Positions 33,408 to 42,242 of a stretch of DNA of 54,117 nt are shown piece after piece. Location of the stretch: assembly GCF_030718205.1 (NCBI RefSeq), contig NZ_JAUZQF010000047.1, positions 1 through 54,117 on the forward strand, given 5' to 3'. How positions within the stretch are numbered: the stretch's first letter is position 1; each line of letters opens with the position of its first letter. The notes beneath the pieces were generated by a model. That model searched no databases and was not told the origin of the DNA. It saw only the letters and a program-made list of their open reading frames with translations. Source of the stretch: Nonomuraea turcica. Its GTDB lineage: Bacteria; Actinomycetota; Actinomycetes; Streptosporangiales; Streptosporangiaceae. The translations under genes were made by a program, and so were the position numbers.

Positions 33408-34651
33408 CGAAACTCCGGGGCGACCTTGGTGGCGAACAGCTCAAGGTTGCGCTTGACCGTGTCGAGCGGCAGCACGCCCTGCTGCCCCTGCATGTAGAGC
33501 CCGAACCACTCCAGGTCCGGCATCCGGTCGAGCATGCGCTGGATGCCGCGCTTGACGTCGTCGGGCGTGCCGAACAGCGCCATCTCGACGTCGTTCATGC
33601 GCTTGGCGTCGCCCTTCTCCGGGGAGATCGGCTTGTGCTTCTCGTCCTCCTTCTTCCGCAGCACCTCCAGATATCCGAAGGGGCCGAAGAAGGCGGCGAA
33701 GTCCTTGGGGATGCTGCGGCCGAAGGTGTTGATCGCCTGCTCGGTGGTGTCCGCGATCCCGACGATCTTCAGGATGCCGGTGTGCTCGCCCAGCTTGTAG
33801 TGGCGGCCCTGCTTGGCGGACTCCTCCTGGTAGAGCTTGGCCTTGGCGGCGTGGTCGTCCGGGTTGGGGGTGAACATCCACGGCAGGATGTTCTCCTGCG
33901 CGGCCCTGATGACCGACCGGTCGGAGATCGTGAAGGGCTGCCACAGCTCGGGGTGCGGGTTCTGGTACGGTCGCGGGCAGACCGACACGGCCACCACCTT
34001 GCCCTCGTCGTCCAGCTCCGCGGGCGCGCCGAAGGTCCGGGTCCACTCCTGGGCGGGCCAGCCCTCGATGCCCTCGTACGGGTAGGGCACCTGATAGTCG
34101 AGCACGTCGGACTTGTACCGCAGGGTCTCCTCGGTCCACGCCAGCTTCATGATCTTCAGCACCTCGCCGAAGACGTCGAAGTTACGGGTGTCGGACGCCG
34201 ACCCGTCCGAACGGGCGGCGGCGGCGTGCCAGCGCTGGCCCAGGACGTTCATCCAGCGGTTCTGGTAACCACGTGCCACGCCCAGCCGCAGCCGTCCCTT
34301 GCTGAACTGGTCGAGCAGCGCGACGTCCTCGGCCGCCCTGATCGGGTCCCACGCGGGCAGCACCAGGCCGAGCGGCGCGAGCAGGATCCGCTCCGTACGC
34401 GCGGCGAGGTCGGTGAGGAACATCAGTGGATTGACGGAGAACTCCATGCCCTCGGAGTGGAAGTGGTGCTCGGTCATCATCAGCGCGTCGAACCCGATTT
34501 GGTCGGCGTGGACGGCGATCTCCCGGACCTCGTGCAGCAGCCTCTGGTACGACTCCGTGTCCCGCCCGATGGGGCGCTTGGCCTTGGCGTTCTCCTCGGC
34601 TGCATATCCAGAGCCTGGAATCTGCGGATTCAGGAAGATGGAAAACTTCAC
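33404..34651 (-). CDS. LLM class flavin-dependent oxidoreductase
   Basis: A 415-residue luciferase-family monooxygenase, longer than its neighbours. Seen: HADQIGFDALMMTEHHFHSE, LAPLGLVLPAWDPIRAAEDV, LDQFSKGRLRLGVARGYQNR, and a C-terminal FGTPDDVKRGIQRMLDRMP. GTG 34651 is preceded by GAGGTCC. First gene of the leftward pair, with a shared operator-like site at 34705-34720 upstream. The EHHFHSEG segment is typical of the group of FMN-dependent monooxygenases of long-chain or terpenoid substrates. Confidence 0.88.
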   Translation of the reverse strand: MKFSIFLNPQIPGSGYAAEENAKAKRPIGRDTESYQRLLHEVREIAVHADQIGFDALMMTEHHFHSEGMEFSVNPLMFLTDLAARTERILLAPLGLVLPAWDPIRAAEDVALLDQFSKGRLRLGVARGYQNRWMNVLGQRWHAAAARSDGSASDTRNFDVFGEVLKIMKLAWTEETLRYKSDVLDYQVPYPYEGIEGWPAQEWTRTFGAPAELDDEGKVVAVSVCPRPYQNPHPELWQPFTISDRSVIRAAQENILPWMFTPNPDDHAAKAKLYQEESAKQGRHYKLGEHTGILKIVGIADTTEQAINTFGRSIPKDFAAFFGPFGYLEVLRKKEDEKHKPISPEKGDAKRMNDVEMALFGTPDDVKRGIQRMLDRMPDLEWFGLYMQGQQGVLPLDTVKRNLELFATKVAPEFR

Positions 34652-34704
34652 CGGGGACCTCTTTCCGCGGACGGTTCCTCTGCAAGCTACTCTGGAAATC
34701 TTAG

Positions 34705-34720
34705 CCGAGCAATCGCTTGG
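34705..34720. promoter_or_regulatory. KstR2-like operator between divergent LLM genes
   Basis: Minus-strand CCAAGCGATTGCTCGG. Its core ACCAAGCGATTGCT (one more base upstream) differs at one position from the published KstR2 consensus AnCAAGnnCTTGnT. Near-identical 16-mers occur at 47758 and 47820. Lies midway between the divergent LLM starts at 34651 and 34740. Confidence 0.6.
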
Positions 34721-34739
34721 TTAACTACGAGGAGGGCGC

Positions 34740-35549
34740 ATGAGACTGGGCGTCACGATGTTCGCCACGGATCTGGCGATGCCGATCGACGAGCTCGCCA
34801 GGGCGGCCGAGGAACGCGGTTTCGACTCCCTTTGGCTGCCCGAGCACACCCACATCCCGGTCTCGCGCCGCACGCCGCCCGCCGCCGGGCAGAACGAGCT
34901 GCCCGAGGAGTACAAGCGCACGCTCGACCCCCTGGTCGCACTCTCGTTCGCCGCCGCCGCGACCCGCCGGCTGCGCGTCGGCACCGGCATCCTGCTGGCC
35001 GCCCAGCGCGATCCCATCGTGACCGCCAAGGCCATCGCCACGCTGGACCACTTGTCGGGCGGGCGGGTCGCGGTCGGCGTCGGCTTCGGCTGGAACGTGG
35101 AGGAGATCGAGAACCACGGCGTCCCGTACGCCCGCCGCCGCGAGGTGGCCAGGCGCAACGTGCTGGCGATGCGGGCACTCTGGCGCGACGAGGTGGCCTC
35201 CTTCGACGGCTTCGAGCCGTCCTGGTGCTGGCCGAAGCCGATCAGCGGCCCGCCGGTCTACGTGGGCGGCGCCGCGGGGCCGAAGCTGTTCGCCCACGTC
35301 GCCGAGTACGCCGACGGCTGGATGCCGATCGGCGGCGCCGGCATCAAGGCCGCGCTGCCGGCGTTGCGCGAGGCGTGCGAGAAGGCGGAGCGGCCGATGG
35401 CCGAGGTGATCCCGTTCGGCACGCGGCCGACCAGGGAGAAGCTCGACTACTTCGCCGGGCTCGGCATCCACGAGGCGGTGGCCACGTTGCCCAGCGGCCC
35501 GGCCGACACCCTGCTGCCTCTCCTGGATGATTACGCGCAACTGATCTAA
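34740..35549 (+). CDS. LLM class F420-dependent oxidoreductase
   Basis: A 269-residue luciferase-like enzyme: ELARAAEERGFDSLWLPEHT, VGTGILLAAQRDPIVTAKAI, TLDHLSGGRVAVGVGFGWNV and PPVYVGGAAGPKLFAHVAEY. The GVGFGWNVEEIENHG motif is typical of the TIGR03619 F420 group. ATG 34740 with GAGGAGGG upstream. Divergent from two further LLM genes and sharing their putative operator. Confidence 0.9.
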   Translation: MRLGVTMFATDLAMPIDELARAAEERGFDSLWLPEHTHIPVSRRTPPAAGQNELPEEYKRTLDPLVALSFAAAATRRLRVGTGILLAAQRDPIVTAKAIATLDHLSGGRVAVGVGFGWNVEEIENHGVPYARRREVARRNVLAMRALWRDEVASFDGFEPSWCWPKPISGPPVYVGGAAGPKLFAHVAEYADGWMPIGGAGIKAALPALREACEKAERPMAEVIPFGTRPTREKLDYFAGLGIHEAVATLPSGPADTLLPLLDDYAQLI

Positions 35550-35570
35550 GGGACGGCATAATGCCGAAAT

Positions 35571-37097
35571 ATGTCCGAGCTACGAACCGATGACCCACGT
35601 CAGCTTGGGGCGTACCGGTTGTCGCGCAGGCTCGGTCAGGGCGGCCAGGGCGTCGTCTACCTCGGCCATTCGCCGCAGGGGGCGCAGGTCGCGATCAAGC
35701 TGCTGCACGCCAGCCTGTCCGGTGACCCCGACATGCGCCGCCGATTCCTGGGCGAGGTGGAGGCGGTGCGGCGGGTGGCCGCGTTCTGCACGGCCCAGTT
35801 GCTCGACGCCGACCTCGAAGGAGACCGGCCCTATCTGGTCAGCGAGTACGTCGAGGGGCCGTCGCTCCAGCAACACGTGCTCGCCAAGGGGCCGCGGCAG
35901 GGCGGATCCCTGGAACGCCTGGCCATCGGCACCGCCACCGCGCTCGGCGCCATCCACCGGGCCGGCGTCGTGCACCGGGACTTCAAGCCGGGCAACGTGC
36001 TGCTCGGGCTCGACGGGCCGCGGGTGATCGATTTCGGGGTGTCCCGGCTGGTCAACACCACTACCGCGACCACCAGCCAGATTCCCGTCGGGACGCCGGC
36101 ATACCTGCCGCCCGAGCGCATCAAGGGCGAGCCCGCCGGGCCGGCCGCCGACCTGTGGGCGTGGGGGCTGACCGTCGCGTACACCGCGACCGGGCGGCAC
36201 TCGTACACGGCGGACACCTATCAGGAGGTCCTGGCCAGGATCCTGTACGGGAAGCCGCACCTGGGGCCGCTGAGCGGGCGGCTGCGCGAGATCGTGGAGG
36301 CGTGCCTGGCGCCCGAGCCGGGGGACCGGCCGGACGCCGAGGAAGTGCTGCGGTGGTTGCTGGGGCAGGACGCGGCAGGCGAGGACGTGCTGTCGTCGGG
36401 CGCGATGGCCGCCCTCCCGCGCTCCACCCCCACACTCCCGGCCTCCGGCCCCGCGCCCGCAGCTTCCGGCTCCGGCCCCGCGCCCGCAGCTTCCGGCCCT
36501 GGACCGGCGCCCGCAGCTTCCGGCTCCGGATCCGTGTCCACAGCCTCCGGCAGTGGGCTGTCCGCGGCCGTTGGCTCGGTGACGGGCGGGCTGGGCGCGG
36601 GCGTCACCACCACGGGGGGATCGGTCACAGACCCCGATCCGACCACCAGCTTCCCCACGGTCGCCCGCACCTCGCCGCAGCCGGAGCGCCCCCGCCGGCG
36701 GCCCCGGGCCTGGCAGATGGGGGTGGCGGCGGCCGGGCTGGCCATGGGGGTGGCCGGCTTCGTGTTCTGGCAGCGCGGTGCGCAGGGGCCCGGGCTGGAG
36801 GGCACGTGGACGGGCTCGGCCGAGCACTTCACCGCCCAGCGGATCTTCCCCGTCGAGCTGCGCCTGGGCGCCGAGGGCGGGGCCATGCGATGGGGGGCCG
36901 ACCTGCACTGCTCGGGGCGGCTGGGGCGAACGGGGACCGGGATGGTGTTCGCGCTCGATCAGGTCGTGGGCGAGGAATGTTATCCGGGCACGTTGCGCAT
37001 GTTCCCGACGTCGTACGCCGACCAGATGGCCATCAAGGTGACGCGCCAAGGTAAGGACGAAGTGACGTATTCGGGCACGGTCACCCGTACCTCTTGA
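35571..37097 (+). CDS. Membrane Ser/Thr protein kinase without PASTA
   Basis: A 508-residue Hanks-type kinase. Kinase domain ~10-270: glycine loop RLGQGGQGVVYLGH, catalytic Lys in QVAIKLLHA, catalytic loop VVHRDFKPGNVLL, RVIDFGVSRL, APE-type YLPPERIKG. Then a low-complexity Ala-Ser-Gly-Pro juxtamembrane linker (~285-330, imperfect repeats of PAPAASG), one transmembrane helix ~382-400, and a ~105-residue extracellular domain of unknown fold. HRDF replaces the common HRDL. ATG 35571 has CATAAT 8 nt upstream and no Shine-Dalgarno. Followed by a second kinase gene. Confidence 0.9.
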   Translation: MSELRTDDPRQLGAYRLSRRLGQGGQGVVYLGHSPQGAQVAIKLLHASLSGDPDMRRRFLGEVEAVRRVAAFCTAQLLDADLEGDRPYLVSEYVEGPSLQQHVLAKGPRQGGSLERLAIGTATALGAIHRAGVVHRDFKPGNVLLGLDGPRVIDFGVSRLVNTTTATTSQIPVGTPAYLPPERIKGEPAGPAADLWAWGLTVAYTATGRHSYTADTYQEVLARILYGKPHLGPLSGRLREIVEACLAPEPGDRPDAEEVLRWLLGQDAAGEDVLSSGAMAALPRSTPTLPASGPAPAASGSGPAPAASGPGPAPAASGSGSVSTASGSGLSAAVGSVTGGLGAGVTTTGGSVTDPDPTTSFPTVARTSPQPERPRRRPRAWQMGVAAAGLAMGVAGFVFWQRGAQGPGLEGTWTGSAEHFTAQRIFPVELRLGAEGGAMRWGADLHCSGRLGRTGTGMVFALDQVVGEECYPGTLRMFPTSYADQMAIKVTRQGKDEVTYSGTVTRTS

Positions 37098-37138
37098 CCC
37101 GCTGTATCACGGTCAGGCCGCGATTGCCCTGAGCACCG

Positions 37139-37167
37139 TTGACTGGTGGCAATCCGTTGCTTTCAGT
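37139..37167 (+). promoter_or_regulatory. Candidate promoter for the PASTA kinase gene
   Basis: TTGACT (37139-37144), 17-nt spacer, TTCAGT (37162-37167). The -35 box is good and the -10 box weak. It lies 39 nt before the GTG start at 37207. Confidence 0.4.
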
Positions 37168-37206
37168 AGAGAGCAGAAGTGGGGTGGCGGCGAGGGGAGG
37201 CGCCCC

Positions 37207-39156
37207 GTGCCAACGGCACAGCCGCTCAGAACGGGGGACCCGCAGCGACTCGGAGAGTACGCGCTTTCCGGGCGTCTGGGCGAGGGTGGTCAAGGCGCGG
37301 TGTTCCTCGGTTCGCGGGGCGGGGAGACGTACGCGGTCAAGCTGCTGCACGGACCGGTGGGCGACGAGCGGGCGGCGTTCTTACGGGAAGTCGAGCTGGC
37401 CAAGCATGTGGCAAGGTTCTGCACGGCGCAGGTGATCGACGCCGGGTTCGACGAGGGCCGGCCGTACATCGTGAGCGAATACGTCGACGGGCCGTCGCTG
37501 GCCAGGGAGGTCGCGCTGACCGGGCCGCGACGCGGCGGGGCGCTGGAGCGGCTGGCGGTCAGCACCGCGACCGCGATCACGGCCATCCACCGCGCGGGCA
37601 TCGTCCATCGGGACTTCAAGCCCCAGAACGTGTTGCTCGGGCCGGACGGGCCGCGGGTGATCGACTTCGGCCTGGCCAGGGCGCTGGACGCGGCGGCCAC
37701 GGTGAGTGGCAGGGGCGTGGGGACGCCCGCCTACATGGCGCCGGAGCAGATCACGGCGTCGGCCGTCACGGGCCAGGCGGATGTGTTCTCGTGGGGTGCG
37801 ACGATGTGCTTCGCGGCCAACGCGACGGCGCCGTTCGGGCAGGACTCGGTGGCGCCGGTGCTGCACCGCATCCTGACCGCGCCGCCGGAGCTGGGGTTGC
37901 TGGAGGGGCGGCTGCGGCGGCTGGTGGAGTCCTGCCTGGACAAGGACGCAAGGAACCGGCCGACCAGCAGGGAGTTGCTGTTCGAGCTGCTGGGGGAGTC
38001 GGAGGAGTTGCCGGCCGAGGTGCTTGGCACGCCGCCGCCGCACATCCTGCGGCTCACCCCGCCCCTGGTCCCCGAGCCCCGGACTCCCGTCGCCGAACCG
38101 GAGGCCACCGGGCTGCCGGGAGGCTACTTGTTGCCGGGCCGGACCACGGGCGCTCAGTCCTCGGACCCGGCGACGGCATCCGAGCCCGGCACCGCGTCCG
38201 CTTCCGGGGCGGGCGACGACGGCGTGCGGACCGTTGACACGGAGGACCATGACAGGAGGAGGTGGCCGCGGGCGGCCGTCGCCGTCTGCGCTGCCCTGCT
38301 GGTGACCGCCGCCGTGCTGTTCGCCCTGGTCGTCCCCAACCTGAACAAGAACGAGCCCGCCGCACAGGTGGCAAGACCGGCCCCGCCCGCGCAATCGGAG
38401 CCCGCGCCGTCCACGCCCTCCGCCGAGAAGTCGTCCCCCGCCAAACCCAAGGAAACGCAGGAGGCCCGCAAGCCGCCTGTCGACTCCTCAGCGGCGCCGC
38501 CGGTGACGGTCCCCGTCCCGCCCCTGGCCGGGCTGGATCGTGCCAAGGCGATCAAAGCCATCAAACAGGCGGGACTGGTGGCCGGGACGGTGACCCAGGT
38601 CGACTCGCCGCAGAAGATCGGCCAGGTGCTGAGCAGTAAACCCGCCTCAGGCTCGGCCGTGCCCAAGGGCAGCACTGTCACGCTCCAGGTGTCGGCGGGC
38701 CTGGCCGTGCCCTCCGTGGTCGGCCTCCAGCGCAGGGCCGCCGAGTCCGCCCTGACCGGTGCCGGCCTCGCCGTCGGCACCGTCACCCGTGCCTGCTCCG
38801 ACCAGCCGAACGGGCAGGTGCTCAGCACGCAACCCCAGGCCGGGAAGCGGGTGACAGGCGGCACCCCGGTCGCGCTCACGGTGGCTCGCAGAGGTGCCGC
38901 CGTACCGTCCGTCGTGGGCAAGAGCCGGGAGGAAGGGCAGGGCGCGCTGGCGGCGGCCGGGTTCCGGGCGCGGTTCCAGGGCCAGGTCGTAGAGGACGAG
39001 TCACGTGTGGGGATGGTCCTCAGCCAGAGCGTCCCGCCGGGCACCTGCGCGGCGCCGGGAACCTCGGTGCTGATCGTCGTCGGGCTCCAGGGCCAGTCGG
39101 GCCCCGACCCCACGGAGCCGTCGGAAGGCCCGACCGGCGCCATCTCCGGCCAGTGA
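37207..39156 (+). CDS. PASTA-domain Ser/Thr protein kinase
   Basis: A 649-residue membrane kinase. Kinase domain ~12-270 (RLGEGGQGAVFLGS, YAVKLLHG, IVHRDFKPQNVLL, RVIDFGLARAL, YMAPEQITA). Proline-rich linker, transmembrane helix ~354-376, then three PASTA repeats at about 438-497, 498-561 and 562-630; the second and third start VPSVVG. PASTA repeats bind muropeptides or lipid II, so the kinase may sense cell-wall synthesis. GTG 37207 with GAGGGGAGG upstream. Similar kinase domains (GGQG.V.LG, HRDFKP) suggest it arose with its neighbour by tandem duplication. Confidence 0.93.
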   Translation: MPTAQPLRTGDPQRLGEYALSGRLGEGGQGAVFLGSRGGETYAVKLLHGPVGDERAAFLREVELAKHVARFCTAQVIDAGFDEGRPYIVSEYVDGPSLAREVALTGPRRGGALERLAVSTATAITAIHRAGIVHRDFKPQNVLLGPDGPRVIDFGLARALDAAATVSGRGVGTPAYMAPEQITASAVTGQADVFSWGATMCFAANATAPFGQDSVAPVLHRILTAPPELGLLEGRLRRLVESCLDKDARNRPTSRELLFELLGESEELPAEVLGTPPPHILRLTPPLVPEPRTPVAEPEATGLPGGYLLPGRTTGAQSSDPATASEPGTASASGAGDDGVRTVDTEDHDRRRWPRAAVAVCAALLVTAAVLFALVVPNLNKNEPAAQVARPAPPAQSEPAPSTPSAEKSSPAKPKETQEARKPPVDSSAAPPVTVPVPPLAGLDRAKAIKAIKQAGLVAGTVTQVDSPQKIGQVLSSKPASGSAVPKGSTVTLQVSAGLAVPSVVGLQRRAAESALTGAGLAVGTVTRACSDQPNGQVLSTQPQAGKRVTGGTPVALTVARRGAAVPSVVGKSREEGQGALAAAGFRARFQGQVVEDESRVGMVLSQSVPPGTCAAPGTSVLIVVGLQGQSGPDPTEPSEGPTGAISGQ

Positions 39157-39189
39157 CGGCCCTGCCGCGCAGCGTGATCGGGCGTGCCT

Positions 39190-40419
39190 TCATCGGGGGG
39201 TTTCTTCCAGGGATACGGTTTCGCCGTGCAGCCGCGACCTCTCGGCGGCCCAGGCGATGAGGTGGCTGTGCAGGCTCTCGGCCGGCGAGGAGAGGATCGG
39301 CGCGCGGTCTCTCGTGGCGACCGCGGTCAGGAACGCCTCCACCAGCGCCTCGTCACCGCCCCCATGGCCGCCCCTGGCCGTCGCGTCCCCTGTGGGGCGG
39401 GTCTCGACGGTCTCGGACCGGCCGGTGACGAAGTCGACGACGTTCAGGCGGTCGCCGTCGCCCTCGATCCACCCTCGGGTGCCGAAGATCCGGGTCTGCC
39501 GGTGCAGGGACGGGGTGAAGGCCGTCATGGTGAACGACGCGGTCGCGCCGCCCTCGAACTCCATGTTCACCACCTGGTGGTCGACCACGTCGTTGTCGCA
39601 GGCGTACACGCACCTGCCGTACGGGCCGGTCCTGAGGGCCGCCAGCACGCCCTCCTCGGTGACGTCGTCGGTGAGCACCGACAGCGGCCACACCGTCCGC
39701 CCGGTCAGCGGCAGGTAGATGCGCTTGGCGGAGTACGGGCAGCCGGGCTCGACCGCGCAGTCCAGGCAGCGGTCGGCCGCGCCGGCGGGCCGGTTCTCGG
39801 GGCGGAAGTGCTGGAGCCCGCCGAACGAGGAGACGCGGGTGACCTGCTTGCCGGTCAGGTGGACCAGCCAGTCGAGGTCGTGGCAGGACTTGGCGAGCAG
39901 CATGAACGTGGATTCGTCCGTACGCCGCCAGTTGCCCCGCACGTACGAGTGCGCCTGGTGCCACCACCCGACCGGCTCCAGGTGCTGGATGCTGACGATC
40001 TCGCCGATCCGGCCGGCGTCGAGCAGCGCCTTCAACGCCCGCGTGTACGGCGTGTAACGCAGCACGTGGCAGACCGCGAAGACCGCGCCGGACCGCTCGG
40101 CGGCCGCGACGATCGCCCGGCAGTCGTCCTCGGAGACCGCCATCGGCTTCTCCAGCAGGATGTCGTAGCCGAGCTCGGCGAAGCGGACCGCAGGCTCGAC
40201 GTGGTCGCGATCCTGAGTGGCGATGATCAGGGCGTCCGCCTGGCGGGGCAGCGCGGCCAGCTCGCGCCAGTCCGCGTACTGCGCGGCCTCGGGAAACCGT
40301 TCGCGCCGGCTGTCCAGCGGATCGGCCACGGCGACCACGCGCGCCCGGCCGCTGTCGACGGCGTGGCGGGCGTAGCCGGTCCCCCGAGAGCCCGCGCCGA
40401 CCACGGCGAGAGTCACCAT
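39190..40419 (-). CDS. Gfo/Idh/MocA family oxidoreductase
   Basis: A 409-residue NAD(P)-dependent sugar/inositol dehydrogenase-like enzyme. N-terminal Rossmann fold LAVVGAGSRGTGYARHAVDS, the family EKP motif in ILLEKPMAVSEDDC, and catalytic-region SCHDLDWLVHLTG. A cysteine cluster, RCLDCAVEPGCPYSAKRIYL, in the C-terminal domain is a feature of one Gfo/Idh subgroup and may bind a metal. GGAGGCGC precedes ATG 40419. Divergent from a ROK repressor that probably controls it, so it likely belongs to carbohydrate catabolism. Confidence 0.9.
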   Translation of the reverse strand: MVTLAVVGAGSRGTGYARHAVDSGRARVVAVADPLDSRRERFPEAAQYADWRELAALPRQADALIIATQDRDHVEPAVRFAELGYDILLEKPMAVSEDDCRAIVAAAERSGAVFAVCHVLRYTPYTRALKALLDAGRIGEIVSIQHLEPVGWWHQAHSYVRGNWRRTDESTFMLLAKSCHDLDWLVHLTGKQVTRVSSFGGLQHFRPENRPAGAADRCLDCAVEPGCPYSAKRIYLPLTGRTVWPLSVLTDDVTEEGVLAALRTGPYGRCVYACDNDVVDHQVVNMEFEGGATASFTMTAFTPSLHRQTRIFGTRGWIEGDGDRLNVVDFVTGRSETVETRPTGDATARGGHGGGDEALVEAFLTAVATRDRAPILSSPAESLHSHLIAWAAERSRLHGETVSLEETPR

Positions 40420-40506
40420 TGCGCCTCCACTTATGTAACCAATTCACGTATGTCGGTCGATGCTAGGATCCTGGCTGATAGACGTCAATGGACAGCTATG
40501 AGGCAG

Positions 40507-40527
40507 TTATGAGAAAGGGTCTCATAA
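40507..40527. promoter_or_regulatory. ROK operator-like inverted repeat at the ROK start
   Basis: TTATGAG (40507-40513) and CTCATAA (40521-40527) are perfect 7-bp arms around AAAGGGT. The centre includes the probable Shine-Dalgarno of the ROK gene (TTG start 40529), so binding would block its expression directly. AT-rich arms resemble known ROK/NagC-type sites only loosely. Confidence 0.6.
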
Positions 40528-40528
40528 G

Positions 40529-41626
40529 TTGACCGAGCTCCGGCCGGGTGACGCGTCGCTGCTGCGCAAGGTGAATACCCAGGTCACGCTCAGGGCCCTG
40601 CGGCGCGAGGGCGTGGCCACGCTGACGCAGCTCGGCCGCGTCACCGGGCTGTCCAGGCAGACGGTGGAGGCGGTGCTCGACGAGCTGAGCGAGCGCGGCT
40701 TCGTCAAGGAGGTGCCGCCCGACGAGGGCGTGATGGGGCGGCCCGCGCGCCGGTTCGGGTTCCGGGCGGACGCCGGCTACGTGGTGGGCGTGGAGGTCGG
40801 CGGCGACGGCATCGTCGCGGCGCTGGCCGATCTCAGTGGCGAGGTGATCGCCTGGCAGCGCGCCGGCGTCTCCGGCGACGCCGCCGCGCATGAGCGGCTG
40901 GAGGCGGCCCGGCGCACGGCGCTGACGTGCGTGGACAGCGCGGGTGTGGCACGCAAGCACGTGTGGGCGGTGGCGGCGGGGACTTCGGGCATCGTGGACC
41001 GCACCGGCCGGGTGTCACTGTCGATCACGTTGCCCGGCTGGACCGGGGTGGACCTGGCGGGGTTGGCCGGGCGCTGGTTCGGCGGCACCGCGCTGGCCGC
41101 CAACGACGCCAACCTCGCGGCGCTGGCCGAGCACTGGCGCGGCAGCGCGCAGCATGCCTCCGACGTCGTGTACGTGCTGATCGGCCACCGGGCGGGCGCC
41201 GGCATCCTGATCGGCGGCCGCCTGCATCCCGGGCGCAGCGGGGCGGCGGGTGAGATCGGCACGCTGCGCCAGGTCGGGTGGGAGGACGCCGCCCGCGAGC
41301 TGGTCAAGGACGCCTCGGCGGCGGAGGTGTTCGAGGCGGCGCTGCGGGGTGAGCCGGACGCCGCGCGCCGGGTGGACCGCTACGCGGAGAATCTCGCGAT
41401 CGGCGCCTCGGCGCTCGTCCTGGCCATCGATCCGGACCTGCTGGTGCTCGGCGGCGGCTACTCGCGCGCCGGCGACGTGCTGCTCGAACCGCTCCGTCGG
41501 CACCTGGCCGAGCTGTGTGTGAGCGCGCCCGAGGTGGTCGCGTCCACCTTCGGGGACGAAGGGGTGGCCCTGGGCGCGGTACGCCTCGCACTCGACCACG
41601 TCGAGCGGGAGATCCTCGGTCTTTAG
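40529..41626 (+). CDS. ROK family transcriptional repressor
   Basis: A 365-residue protein with an N-terminal winged helix (LRREGVATLTQLGRVTGLSR, then QTVEAVLDELSERGFV) and a C-terminal ROK sugar-kinase-like domain (GVEVGGDGIVAALADLSGEV, AANDANLAALAEHWRG, HPGRSGAAGEIGTL). The usual CXCGXXGC zinc motif of ROK proteins is absent. Acts as a sugar-responsive repressor by family analogy; the divergent Gfo/Idh gene is the likely target. TTG 40529 is used because GAAAGGG lies 9 nt upstream and the conserved frame starts there. Stop overlaps the convergent TetR gene by 4 nt. Confidence 0.88.
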   Translation: MTELRPGDASLLRKVNTQVTLRALRREGVATLTQLGRVTGLSRQTVEAVLDELSERGFVKEVPPDEGVMGRPARRFGFRADAGYVVGVEVGGDGIVAALADLSGEVIAWQRAGVSGDAAAHERLEAARRTALTCVDSAGVARKHVWAVAAGTSGIVDRTGRVSLSITLPGWTGVDLAGLAGRWFGGTALAANDANLAALAEHWRGSAQHASDVVYVLIGHRAGAGILIGGRLHPGRSGAAGEIGTLRQVGWEDAARELVKDASAAEVFEAALRGEPDAARRVDRYAENLAIGASALVLAIDPDLLVLGGGYSRAGDVLLEPLRRHLAELCVSAPEVVASTFGDEGVALGAVRLALDHVEREILGL

Positions 41627-42144
41627 AAGGCGCGGCAGGACTCGAGGAGCACGGCGCGCACCTGGTCCTCGGGCAGGTCCATGGTCTTGACCACGCCCCA
41701 CAGCAGCGCGCCGAGCAGCGCCCAGCTCTTGAGCCGGACGTCCGGGCCGGGATCGTCGCCCACGAGCTTGGCGTGGATCTCGTCCCTGAACGTCCTGACC
41801 GTATCCCGCTTCGAGCCCGGCGAGACGGAGTCGTCGGCGGACAGGTCCTCCATGAACAGGCGGATCACCGAGCGGTAGCGCACCGCGAACGAGACCAGGG
41901 CCTCGACGAAGTCGTCCCGGGTCGCGTGGTCGGCGCCGAGGAGCTGGAGCATGTCGTCCGCCGCCGGCGAGAGCAGCTCGGCGGCCAGGCGGTCCTTCGG
42001 GTGAAAGTGGTAGGCGACGGCGGTCTTGGTCAGGCCGACGGCGGCGGCGATGTCGGCCAGGGACGTGGCCGCGTAGCCGCGCTCGGCGAACAGCTCTCTG
42101 GCCGCGGCCAGGATGCGGCTGCGGGTGTCGTCGGCTGTGGTCAT
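41623..42144 (-). CDS. TetR family repressor of the MMPL exporter
   Basis: A 173-residue TetR protein with ILAAARELFAERGYAATSLA then DIAAAVGLTKTAVAYHFHPK. ATG 42144 (MTTADD) is preferred over 42192, which would put the start inside the promoter region. A 22-bp perfect palindrome lies 54 bp upstream, between it and the MMPL gene, so it is probably the repressor of both. Confidence 0.9.
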   Translation of the reverse strand: MTTADDTRSRILAAARELFAERGYAATSLADIAAAVGLTKTAVAYHFHPKDRLAAELLSPAADDMLQLLGADHATRDDFVEALVSFAVRYRSVIRLFMEDLSADDSVSPGSKRDTVRTFRDEIHAKLVGDDPGPDVRLKSWALLGALLWGVVKTMDLPEDQVRAVLLESCRAF

Positions 42145-42197
42145 CGTCTCATTTTCCCGCCGGGTACGCGTTCCGTAACATACCCCGCTCATCGTAT

Positions 42198-42219
42198 GTC
42201 CTGTACGACCGTACAGGAC
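42198..42219. promoter_or_regulatory. 22-bp perfect TetR operator
   Basis: Arms GTCCTGTACG (42198-42207) and CGTACAGGAC (42210-42219) around AC: ten perfect base pairs. It lies between the divergent TetR and MMPL genes, 23 bp before the MMPL start. Confidence 0.85.
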
Positions 42220-42242
42220 GGCCGTCGAGTGGGGGCTGAGCG

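Noticed and set aside
32538..35549. The three LLM oxidoreductases as part of a natural-product cluster
   Set aside because: No core biosynthetic gene (PKS, NRPS, terpene cyclase, RiPP precursor) is in the window; catabolic context fits better.
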